A stretch of DNA of 42,292 bases, taken from contig JAYVXO010000121.1 in assembly GCA_043785105.1 (NCBI GenBank), positions 1-42,292 on the forward strand, written 5' to 3'. This DNA is from Fimbriiglobus sp043785105 (lineage in GTDB: Bacteria; Planctomycetota; Planctomycetia; Gemmatales; Gemmataceae). The notes beneath the pieces are model-generated. The model was not told where the DNA came from and did not search any database. It saw only the letters and a program-made list of their open reading frames with translations. Every line of letters starts with the position of its first letter. Position 1 is the first letter of the stretch. Positions 33,167 to 41,400 of this stretch are shown piece after piece. Made by a program: the position numbers and the translations under genes.

Positions 33167-35521
33167 TCAGCTAACAAAGACGCCATTTGGCATGATGGCA
33201 TCGAAGGGATTTAGACTCTGATTGGGCGATGGGTTGGTGTTTTTCAAGAGGTTCGTTGCCCGGTAGACTTGCACGAGCGATGGTTCACCGTTGCCGCTCC
33301 CTGTAATCAGATCAACCTGACCGTCACCGTAAGTGTCTCGCAACGCCAGGCGAACTCCTCTTTGTTTGACGGGGTCTCCGGCGAAGAAATTCGCGCGCTG
33401 GGCTGTCGGTATCTCGTCCACGTTGCCAAACGGCTTGGCTGTGAGAAGTGCTTTCCCGTCGAAGAGGCGAACCCTCGGCCCGCCACCTTCTCCCGCTCCG
33501 AAGGCGAGATCCACAACCCCATCCCCGGTCACGTCGCCGACCGCGACAGAAACGCCGTTGCGGAGGCTGCTTTCAAAGGCGAAGAAATCGCCGACAAGTT
33601 TGACCGGGTTGTGAGCGTTCAAGCTGCGCCCGTCGAAGATGGCAACCCGTGGCCCGCCGAGGAATCCAGCGCTAACGATCAAGTCGGGAACCCCGTCCCC
33701 GGACACGTCACCCAGCGCGGCTTGCGCACCACCGCGGAAGGCCGTATCCTCGATCCCGAAGAATCGGAATCGCTCAACTCCGGTTCCAGAAAACATGGCA
33801 ACGACGGGTCCGCCCCCATTGTCCGGAGTCACCACGATCTCCGCTTTCCCGTCTCCATCCATGTCGGTGGCCGCGACGAACACGCCGCCTGTAAACCTCG
33901 GCTCGAAGGCAGAAAAATCCGCGATTTGTGTCCCATTTTTGCCATCGAGCACGCGAACGCGGGAACCGCCGAGGCCGGCGCCGATGATGTAGTCAGGTAC
34001 CCCGTCCCCGGTCACGTCCGCCGAGACTGTTCGGACCGGGCCGGAGTAACCAGGCAATGTCGTCAGTGCCGCACCGATGCGCAGGCCAGGTTGGCCGGGT
34101 TCAAGGATTTGTGCGGATCCGTCCTCACGGCCTGTCGATAAAACCGATCGGTGCGTCAGTGGTGGACGGTCACCCAACAGCCGAATGACCACCGGATTGG
34201 TACCAACGCCATTGGCGGCGTATCCGATCAGGACGATTTTCCCGTCCGCTTGCAGGAATGCGTCACTCACCAAATCGGCGTTCGTGCCACCGAGTTCAAG
34301 TCCGATCTGTCGCACTCCGTCTGATCCGAACGTCTTGTCCGGCGACCCATCCGTGTTCAGGCGGGCCACGTCCATGTCGTAGTTTCCGCTCGCAAAATAG
34401 TGTGCTCCGGCGATCACGATCTTGCCGTCGCCTTGAATCATGACGGCGGCCGCATTGCTCCCGAGGAACTCGGCGTGCGGGAACGCGATGTCCGCGACCC
34501 CGGCTTGCGCGAACGACGGGTCAAGTTGTCCGTTCGTATTCAATTGCGCAACGAAGACATGTCCCGGATTCGTGCCGATCGAATCGCCGACCAAAGTGAC
34601 GCCGCCGTTCGGTTGGAGTGCCATCGCGCGAGCTACGGATTGATCTCCGGGGATGGCGACAACGACTCGACCGTTCGCACCGAACGTGGGGTCGAACTGC
34701 CCACTCGGGGTGAGCCTGATCGCAACCGCGCCTTGCTTGGACCCGCCAACGTCGGCGTTCCCAATGGCAACGATTCGTCCGTCCGGCAACACCCCAATCG
34801 CACGCGCTTCGGAGTGGGTATTGCTTGTCGGTGTGAACGGCGCGAACTGGTGCCCGTTCTGACCGAACGACTGGTCCAGTTTGCCGTCGGGCATGAATCG
34901 TGCAAAGAGAACTGCACTGTAGCCAACCACTTCCCCGTTTGGCCCGGAAGGTCCGACGGTCATAATGCCACCGGCAACGACAATTCGCCCGTCCGACTGG
35001 AGTGCTGCGGCATTGATTCCCTCGAAGTCGGCGAATAACGGAGGCTGACTTTCAACGCCAAATGCGATAGTGACCGTTCCGTTCGTCCCGAATGTGGAAT
35101 CGACACTCCCGTCGGAATTGAACCGGGCCATCGCCAATCGGCTTTTCTCTTGAGATTCTGCAGTTACAGTACCCGCTACGAGAATCCGGCCGTCGGGTTG
35201 AATAAAGATGGCCGATGCGGAGGCACGAGTATTCAGCCCGTAGTCAGTAAACGAGGCCGTGAATTGACCGTTGCTGCCAAAGGTTGGGTCGAGTTGTCCT
35301 GACTGTGTCAGACGTGTGACACTAAAGCGATTGGATGTGGCGACGGCGGACAGAATTTTCAGGTCGGCTGTCTGAGAAGTCACGGCTGTCGCAGTTCCAA
35401 ACGTGCCGGACGGCAAGATGCTTTTCCCGCCCTCGCCGAATGTCAGGTCAAAATCACCCGCAGTCGGTGTAATCCGATCTTCGAGCAATTCAAACCGAAG
35501 CAGCGGGTTTCGGGAAGGCAT
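33167..35521 (-). CDS. Exported delta-60 repeat / FG-GAP repeat protein
   Basis: A 784-residue protein. It begins MPSRNPLLRFELLEDRITPTAGDFD, the N-terminal motif (LE.R.TP) found on many exported planctomycete proteins instead of a classic signal peptide. Residues about 25-455 hold delta-60 type repeats ('LDPTFGSNGQ', 'IQPDGRILVAGT', 'VDSTFGTNG'). Residues about 490-770 hold FG-GAP/VCBS-like repeats with Ca-binding-like loops (DVTGDGVPDYIIGAGLGG, DMDGDGKAEIVV, DVSGDGVPDLIV, DVTGDGVVDLAFG). Probably a large surface or adhesion-type propeller protein. No close operon partner. Confidence 0.85.
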   Translation of the reverse strand: MPSRNPLLRFELLEDRITPTAGDFDLTFGEGGKSILPSGTFGTATAVTSQTADLKILSAVATSNRFSVTRLTQSGQLDPTFGSNGQFTASFTDYGLNTRASASAIFIQPDGRILVAGTVTAESQEKSRLAMARFNSDGSVDSTFGTNGTVTIAFGVESQPPLFADFEGINAAALQSDGRIVVAGGIMTVGPSGPNGEVVGYSAVLFARFMPDGKLDQSFGQNGHQFAPFTPTSNTHSEARAIGVLPDGRIVAIGNADVGGSKQGAVAIRLTPSGQFDPTFGANGRVVVAIPGDQSVARAMALQPNGGVTLVGDSIGTNPGHVFVAQLNTNGQLDPSFAQAGVADIAFPHAEFLGSNAAAVMIQGDGKIVIAGAHYFASGNYDMDVARLNTDGSPDKTFGSDGVRQIGLELGGTNADLVSDAFLQADGKIVLIGYAANGVGTNPVVIRLLGDRPPLTHRSVLSTGREDGSAQILEPGQPGLRIGAALTTLPGYSGPVRTVSADVTGDGVPDYIIGAGLGGSRVRVLDGKNGTQIADFSAFEPRFTGGVFVAATDMDGDGKAEIVVTPDNGGGPVVAMFSGTGVERFRFFGIEDTAFRGGAQAALGDVSGDGVPDLIVSAGFLGGPRVAIFDGRSLNAHNPVKLVGDFFAFESSLRNGVSVAVGDVTGDGVVDLAFGAGEGGGPRVRLFDGKALLTAKPFGNVDEIPTAQRANFFAGDPVKQRGVRLALRDTYGDGQVDLITGSGNGEPSLVQVYRATNLLKNTNPSPNQSLNPFDAIMPNGVFVS

Positions 35522-35717
35522 GATGGATCCGGATCGTGTGAACTCGTGGTGTGACGGTGTTTAACTATCCTATCATCGCACCGGCAATCGGAATACGCAG
35601 TACCCTGTCAATGTGCGCGTAGGGTATGCACTTTAAGTTTCAGCGATCGTGAAGCTACCAACAGTATCGAATGCACAAGAGGCCGATCGCGGTGACGCAA
35701 CAATTTTTGTGGGCGAC

Positions 35718-35748
35718 TTGACTTCGGGGGGTGGGGGTCGGGTATAGT
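35718..35748 (+). promoter_or_regulatory. Possible promoter of the structured RNA
   Basis: TTGACT (35718-35723) and TATAGT (35743-35748) resemble -35 and -10 boxes, with a 19-bp G-rich spacer, longer than the usual 17. Transcription would start near 35755. The spacing makes this tentative. The 230 bp between the delta-60 gene start and this site show no gene. Confidence 0.4.
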
Positions 35749-35754
35749 GTAATA

Positions 35755-35980
35755 CGTAAGTCGTGCGTCCGTGGCGCGACGGGCAAGAGGCCAAGGGTGT
35801 GGTCCTGACTGTTTCCAGGGCACCGGCGGCGTAAAGCTTGCATAAAGGAGGTGGTCAAGTGACAGAAGGTAAACAGGTAGGGCGGCTGTCCTAAACAGCT
35901 GCAGACGGGCGATGCTGTCTGCGACGGCTGCCCAGTAAAATAGACCGTCGAGTAGACAGCTACTCGGCGGTCTTCTTTTT
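35755..35980 (+). ncRNA. Candidate structured small RNA with short ORF and terminator
   Basis: A stretch of about 225 nt with no long frame but strong RNA signals on the + strand. GGGCGGCTGTC (35880-35890) pairs fully, counting two G-U pairs, with GACGGCTGCCC (35923-35933). Inside it, GCAGAC (35901-35906) pairs with GTCTGC (35917-35922), so the right arms stack directly. An intrinsic terminator closes the unit. AAAGGAGGTG (35844-35853), close to the full anti-Shine-Dalgarno complement, precedes an 11-codon GTG frame. It matches no RNA class I can name (not tmRNA, SRP or a known riboswitch by eye). The neighbours are on the other strand, so it is transcribed alone. Confidence 0.55.
35859..35894 (+). 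CDS. Possible 11-codon peptide (leader-like)
   Basis: GTG ACA GAA ... TCC TAA would encode MTEGKQVGRLS. The case rests on the unusually strong ribosome binding site AAAGGAGGTG, ending 5 nt upstream. The frame runs into the left arm of the structured stem, so ribosomes translating it would open that stem. It could be a leader peptide, or the purine run may serve RNA structure rather than translation. Confidence 0.3.
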   Translation: MTEGKQVGRLS

Positions 35981-35981
35981 T
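35942..35981. terminator. Strong intrinsic terminator, probably bidirectional
   Basis: AGACCGTCGAGTA (35942-35954), loop GACAGC, TACTCGGCGGTCT (35961-35973): 13 bp with one G-U pair, then TCTTTTTTG. It ends the RNA unit on the + strand. On the - strand the same stem follows the EVE gene stop with a T-rich tail (TATTTTACT). The + strand T run encodes the Lys-rich C-terminus of the EVE protein in reverse. Confidence 0.85.
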
Positions 35982-36403
35982 GTCATCGGTGTCGGCTTCT
36001 CCACGTCATTCACTTTTTTGCCCATCGCTTCAATTTGCTTCCAGCGTACTGGCGAAACCGGCATCACGGACAACCGGGAGATGCGGACCAATTCCCAATC
36101 CGCAAACGACGCATCCGCTTTGATGACCGCCAGTGAAACGGGATTGGCCAACTTGTGCAACACCTTCACCGTGAGCATCGGCACGTTGTCGTCACTCAAC
36201 TCCGCCTGCACAACCTCCATCATGCCAACGATCGCCTTCTCTTTGCCCGTGTGGTAGAAAAAAACCGTATCGCCAACCGCAACCGCCCGAAGGTGCTTCA
36301 ACGCCACCGGATTCTTCACGCCATCCCACGTCGTCTGCCCATCCCGTTCGAGATCGGCAAAGCTGTAGCAATCCGGCTCTTGCTTAAACAACCAGTGCGC
36401 CAT
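35960..36403 (-). CDS. EVE-domain protein
   Basis: A 147-residue protein made of a single EVE domain (PUA-like fold, related to YTH and ASCH domains): MAHWLFKQEPDCYSFADLERDGQTTWDGVKNPVALKHLRAVAVGDTVFFYHTGKEKAIVGMMEVV. The conserved WLFK.EP, WDGV.N and VFFYHTG..K.IVG motifs are all present. EVE proteins bind modified bases in nucleic acids (family knowledge); the ligand here is unknown. A Lys-rich tail MTKKKTAE ends within the terminator stem. Convergent with the RNA unit. Confidence 0.92.
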   Translation of the reverse strand: MAHWLFKQEPDCYSFADLERDGQTTWDGVKNPVALKHLRAVAVGDTVFFYHTGKEKAIVGMMEVVQAELSDDNVPMLTVKVLHKLANPVSLAVIKADASFADWELVRISRLSVMPVSPVRWKQIEAMGKKVNDVEKPTPMTKKKTAE

Positions 36404-36561
36404 GACGTGAGTCCTGTGAAGTTTAGGTCCGATTCCTACATCAGTTTATCGAGTGTCGGCTGTCGTTCGGAGCGACATCAGCTTTGAGAAGCCGTTGGTA
36501 GGGTGGAAATAAAAAGTGTGTGCCGGTCGATTCGTGGTTTGCGGTGTCGTTTTGTTAAGGT

Positions 36562-36666
36562 GGCAACAAGACACAAGAAGGCGTGTCGGTTAGATTCCCC
36601 CCTCTCGACATGCGGTCGCGTGATAATGGCGCGAGGCAACAAGACAAAGAAGGCGTGTCGGTTAGA
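36562..36666 (+). repeat. Two 32-33-bp direct repeats upstream of the toxin-antitoxin genes
   Basis: Copy one 36562-36594 and copy two 36635-36666 share GGCAACAAGACA(C)AAGAAGG followed by CGTGTCGGTTAGA, differing by one inserted base; start-to-start distance is 73. TCGACAT follows each copy at about the same distance. The 330-bp gap also contains TGTCG-TTCGGAG-CGACA near 36463 and ATGCCT-AACA-AGGCAT (36711-36726) just before the toxin start. The small hairpin is a candidate operator; the direct repeats may be regulatory or a remnant of duplication. Confidence 0.7.
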
Positions 36667-36733
36667 GTGCTGTCAATCGACATCGTTACGAAATCAGCAA
36701 TTGTGGAGGAATGCCTAACAAGGCATAATACCG

Positions 36734-37090
36734 ATGACTAACAAAGACGAAACCGAACCAACTATCCCGAGGCCACTCTTGTGGGGACCGTCTTGCAAAA
36801 AAGACTTGCTCAACTTACCCGATCCGGTCCAAGACAAAATCGGGTACGCTTTATACCTCGCTCAATGTGGGATGAAACACGCTGATGCCAAACCCTTGAA
36901 GGGATTCAAAGGGGCTGGTGTTTTGGAGGTAGTCGAAAACGATGACGGGAACACCTATCGGGCGGTTTACACAGTAAAATTCCGTGGTGCTGTTTTTGTG
37001 CTTCACGTGTTCCAAAATAAAGTCGAAGAGTGGTATCACAACACCAACCGTAGAAATCGAGAAGATCCAAACTCGACTAAAAGCAGCTGA
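36734..37090 (+). CDS. Type II toxin of the RelE/HigB-like (Gp49, DUF891) family, apparently frameshifted
   Basis: 118 residues as it reads. Residues 1-94 match the phage-derived Gp49/HigB-like toxins (LPDPVQDKIGYALYLAQCGMKHADAKPLKGFKGAGVLEVVENDDGNTYRAVYTVKFRGAVFVLHVFQ). After Phe-Gln the frame leaves the family. Removing the T at 37018 from AAAATAAA gives FQKKSKSGITTPTVEIEKI... and then QTRLKAAEKRYGEW to a stop at 37145, the canonical C-terminus. The gene is therefore likely inactivated by one base, or expressed through slippage on the A-rich run, or the base is a sequencing error. The antitoxin follows. Confidence 0.85.
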   Translation: MTNKDETEPTIPRPLLWGPSCKKDLLNLPDPVQDKIGYALYLAQCGMKHADAKPLKGFKGAGVLEVVENDDGNTYRAVYTVKFRGAVFVLHVFQNKVEEWYHNTNRRNREDPNSTKSS

Positions 37091-37098
37091 GAAAAGAT

Positions 37099-37467
37099 AT
37101 GGAGAATGGCTCGCACAACAAGAACGGTCGCAAGAAGACCAGTGATGATGAGCCAATCGTATTTGAGCTCAGCAGCGGTAACGTGTTCGCCGACTTGGGG
37201 CTACCGAACCCAGAACTGCGTTTAGCCAAAGCCGATTTGGTGATCCACATCACCAGGGCCATTGCATCGCGGAAGCTATCGCACGCCAAGGCTTCCGAAT
37301 TACTGAAGCTCGATGAAGAAAAATTGGCTGGCTTAATACGCGGTCAGACTGAGCGGTTCACGATTGATCGACTGATAAAATTACTCACTTTGCTGGACCA
37401 GCAGGTCCAAATCACCGTCACGCCGAAGGTTAAGCCACCCAAAGGTCGCGCTGCGATCGTGAAGTAA
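37099..37467 (+). CDS. XRE-family antitoxin (HigA-like)
   Basis: A 122-residue antitoxin. Residues about 22-45 (EPIVFELSSGNVFADLGLPNPELRLAKADL) and the following helix-turn-helix (HAKASELLKLDEEKLAGLIRGQTERFTIDRLIKLLTLLDQQVQITVTPK) are typical of the partner of Gp49-type toxins. It should bind the toxin and repress the operon. Its ATG lies 8 nt after the present toxin stop but would overlap the restored toxin frame by 47 nt. The antitoxin looks intact. Confidence 0.88.
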   Translation: MENGSHNKNGRKKTSDDEPIVFELSSGNVFADLGLPNPELRLAKADLVIHITRAIASRKLSHAKASELLKLDEEKLAGLIRGQTERFTIDRLIKLLTLLDQQVQITVTPKVKPPKGRAAIVK

Positions 37468-37670
37468 CGCAGTTTGGAACTCACGTCCCGTTTAAGCACT
37501 CCAAAAAGTAGTCTGCCGGTTCTGACGGCTGGCGCGATCAAGTCGTCTTCGACTCCATCGTGTGCTGTCGAACACCCGTTGGTTTAGCAAAGCTAGGTAT
37601 GCTTGCCGGTCGAAGCTATCCGGGCGCGTCGTCGTGTTCGGTTGCGGTCTACTCAAGGAGTGAGTGGGTT

Positions 37671-38267
37671 ATGGGCGTACTTCCGGACTGGATGATTGAA
37701 GACGGGATCAAAATCGTCCCCTTCGCACCCCAACAGCACCGGCCGGGCGTGATCTCGTATGGGCTGACCAGTTACGGGTACGACGTGCGGGTGGATCGGC
37801 ATTTCAAGGTGTTCACGAACGTCTGGGGTAGCACGGTGGACCCCAAAAACTTCGACCCGAAGTCGTTCGTGGACGTGATCGGGGACACGTGCATCATCCC
37901 GCCCAATAGCTTCGCCCTGGCGGAGACGATCGAGTATTTCGAGATCCCCCGCGATGTCCTCGGCGTGTGCCTGGGGAAAAGCACTTACGCGCGGTGCGGG
38001 ATTATTGTGAACGTCACACCGCTAGAACCGGAGTGGCGGGGGCGGGTGACGATCGAGATTAGCAACACGACGCCATTGCCCGCGAAGATTTATGCGGGCG
38101 AAGGGATCGCGCAAATGTTGTTCCTCAAAGGCGTTGGGGTGTGCCGGGTGAGTTATGCCGACAAGAAGGGCAAATACCAGGACCAGAAAGGACTGACTTT
38201 GCCGTTTGTATCGAACGAAGCAGATGCGCCAGTCAAGAAAGGCGCGCCGAAAACGAAGAAGCGGTGA
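37671..38267 (+). CDS. dcd: dCTP deaminase
   Basis: Deaminates dCTP to dUTP (some homologues continue to dUMP), feeding dTTP synthesis. 198 residues. Motifs: SYGLTSYGYDVRV (29-41), GVCLGKSTYARCGI (98-111, with the Ser and Arg of the active site), and PLEPEWRGRVTIEISN (117-132, Glu129 catalytic), then IYAGEGIAQMLFL. The longer upstream frame was rejected; AAGGAG lies about 10 nt before this ATG and the protein then starts like family members. A Lys-rich tail extends the C-terminus. Next to a ribonucleotide reductase, it fits a deoxynucleotide supply pair. Confidence 0.94.
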   Translation: MGVLPDWMIEDGIKIVPFAPQQHRPGVISYGLTSYGYDVRVDRHFKVFTNVWGSTVDPKNFDPKSFVDVIGDTCIIPPNSFALAETIEYFEIPRDVLGVCLGKSTYARCGIIVNVTPLEPEWRGRVTIEISNTTPLPAKIYAGEGIAQMLFLKGVGVCRVSYADKKGKYQDQKGLTLPFVSNEADAPVKKGAPKTKKR

Positions 38268-38497
38268 AGCGCGCCGCGATCCGTGACTAGTACCTGAATT
38301 TCGACCATGATAACTTTTGGTTACATGACGCGGTTCAAAGTGGCGGTTTGTACATAAGAAGACAGATGTGGATTGTGTTCAATTGTCTAGTCTGTTACAA
38401 CACGCCGATTTTGCTGACCGTTGCTTGCCACTCCCGACTGTCCTGAACGGACTCGCGGGTTCATAATAAACGTCCCTAGATAACCTGCGGTATCGCT

Positions 38498-41400
38498 ATG
38501 CAGATCACCCGTCGTTTCACTGTTGAAGGGCAAGACCCTTTCTCGAAGTTGCCCTTCGTGGCCCGGACATCGCGGATTGTGAATCCGAACGGGTCGGCGG
38601 TCTTCGAGATGAACGACATCCAGGTGCCGGAAGGCTGGTCCCAAGTCGCCGTGGACATATTGGCACAGAAGTATTTCCGCAAGGCGGGCGTGGCAGCAGC
38701 CACCATCAAGGTCGTCGAAGACGGCGTGCCGGAGTGGTTGCAACGCAGCGTCCCGGAATCGGCGGATACGCCGATTGTTGGCGAAACCGATTCGCGGCAA
38801 GTCTTCAATCGGTTGGCCGGTTGCTGGACCTATTGGGGTTGGAAGGGTGGTTACTTTACCACGGAGCGTGATGCCCGGACCTTCCACGATGAAGTCACGT
38901 TCATGTTGGCGAACCAGATGTGCGCCCCGAACAGCCCGCAATGGTTCAACACGGGTTTGCACTGGGCCTACGGCATCGAAGGGCCACCGCAGGGGCACTA
39001 CTTCGTCGATCCGCTCACGAAGGAAATGAGCCGTTCGACATCGGCTTACGAGCGGCCGGCACCGCACGCCTGCTTCATCCAAAGTGTTTCCGATAACTTG
39101 GTGAACGAAGGCGGCATCATGGACTTGTGGGTCCGCGAAGCCCGCATCTTCAAATACGGTTCAGGTACCGGGTCGAACTTTTCGCAAATCCGTGGCGATG
39201 GCGAGCCGCTTTCGGGCGGTGGCAAGTCGTCCGGGTTGATGAGCTTTTTGAAGATCGGCGACCGGGCCGCCGGGGCGATCAAATCCGGCGGGACGACACG
39301 CCGGGCGGCGAAGATGGTCGTGCTGGACCTCGACCACCCGGACATCGAAGAGTTCATTTCGTGGAAGGTGATTGAAGAACAGAAGGTGGCCGCACTCGTG
39401 ACCGGCTCCCGGTTGTTGAACAAAAATCTCAACGCCGTGATGAATGCGATCATCACCCATCCCAACGTCAGCGAACAATATGACCCGAGCAAAAATAGTG
39501 GGCTACGCAAAGCGGTGTTGAATGCCCGCAGTGCGTTGGTCCCGGAAAACTATATTGCGAGAGTGATGCAACTGGCCCGCCAAGGCGCTACCAGCATTGA
39601 TATCGAAGAATATGATACGGATTGGACATCAAAAGCATACTTCACGGTATCCGGGCAGAACAGTAACAACACGGTTCGCATCAGTAATGACTTCATGTCT
39701 GCCGTCGAAACCGACGGCAACTGGAGCCTGTACTGGCGGACCGAACTCGACAATGCGAAATCGCAAAACCGGGCGCCCAAGCCGAAGAAGACGATGAAAG
39801 CCCGCGAATTGTGGGATAAAATCGCCATCGCCGCCTGGGGTTGTGCGGACCCCGGCGTCCAATTTGAAACGACGATCAACGAGTGGCACACGTGCCCAGC
39901 CGATGGCCGGATCAACGCCAGTAACCCGTGTAGCGAATATCTTTTTTTAGATGATACCGCCTGTAACCTGGCATCATTCAACTTGGTGAAGTTTTATGAT
40001 GTGAAAACTAGTAAGTTTGACATTGAATCCTACAAGCACGGCATCCGGCTCTGGACGATGATCCTTGAAATCAGCGTTCACATGGCACAGTTCCCGAGCA
40101 TACCCGTTGCGCAGAAGTCGTATGATTTCCGCACACTGGGGTTAGGCTACGCCAATCTTGGCGCGTTGTTGATGATACAAGGGATCTCCTACGATTCGCA
40201 CGAAGGGCGGGCGCAATGTGCCGCACTCACCGCAATCATGCATGCCGGTGCCTACGCCACGTCCGCAGAGATTGCCGGTGAACTGGGTACGTTTGAGCGG
40301 TACGACGCTAACCGTGACGCCATGCTCCAAGTGATCCGTAACCACCGCCGAGCCGCGTACAACCTGTCCGCGACGGAGTACGAAGGGCTGACGGTGACGC
40401 CGATCGGAATTGACCCGCAATATTGCCCGGCGGACTTGCTGAGTGCTGCCCGGAGCGAATCGGATCGCATGTTGAATCTGGGCGAGAAGCACGGCTTCCG
40501 CAACGCCCAAGTGACCGTGGTTGCGCCGACTGGCACCATCGGCTTGGTGATGGATTGCGACACCACTGGCATCGAACCAGACTTCGCACTGGTCAAGTTC
40601 AAGAAGCTGGCGGGCGGCGGGTACTTCAAAATCATCAACCAGTCCGTGCCGCCAGCGCTCACGAAACTTGGTTACACACCGTGGCAAATTGATGACATCA
40701 TCCGGTACTGTCGCGGTGCCGCCACGTTGAACGGGTGCCCGCACATCAACATCTTAACCCTGAAGGCAAAAGGCTTCACGGATGAAGTTTTGCAGAAGCT
40801 CGAAGTGCAACTGCCGGGCACGTTCGAGTTGCCCTTCCTGTTCAACCGCTGGACGCTTGGGGACGATTTCCTGCTGAATCAGATGCAAATCCCGCAGGCA
40901 TTGCTCGACTCGCCCACGTTTGATGTGCTGACCCATCTCGGGTTCACGAAGAAGCAAATTGAAGAGGCCAACACGTTCGTGTGTGGCACCATGACCATTG
41001 AGGGTGCGCCGTTCTTGAAGGCGGAACACCTGCCGATTTTTGATTGCGCGAACAAGTGCGGCAAGCTCGGCAAACGGTACCTGTCGCCGGAATCGCACAT
41101 TCGCATGATGGCCGCCGCTCAGCCGTTCATCAGTGGTGCGATCTCGAAGACGATCAACATGCCTTACGATGCGACCATTGATGACGTGAAGAAAGCCTAC
41201 TGGCTGAGTTGGCAGTTGATGACGAAAGCGAACGCTCTGTACCGCGACGGGTCGAAGCTGTCGCAACCGCTGAACTCCGTGGCCGATTCACCCGAAGCGG
41301 CGGTGTTGGCGAGCGTCGTCGCAGATGACGAACCCGTTGCTGCCATTGAAGAACCAAAGCACAGCGCGATGCGTGCCGCCGAGAAGATCACGGAGAAGGT

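Noticed and set aside
32072..33214. 380-residue plus-strand frame
   Set aside because: Antisense to the secreted beta-rich protein and the TPR-YggX gene; those have signal peptide and domain evidence, this has none.
36562..36666. CRISPR array
   Set aside because: Only two repeats with one spacer, no cas genes, repeats unequal in length.
36503..36718. 71-residue frame covering the direct repeats, with KKACRL twice
   Set aside because: The peptide repeat comes from the DNA repeats, which differ by one inserted base; no ribosome binding site or family.
36562..36726. Integron attC-like sites (GTTAGAT, GCCTAAC)
   Set aside because: The short core words exist, but no correctly spaced pair of R'' and R' boxes with L boxes was found.
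38268..38497. Cobalamin riboswitch upstream of nrdJ
   Set aside because: Searched by eye for the B12 box and NrdR boxes because the enzyme is B12-dependent; no convincing match.
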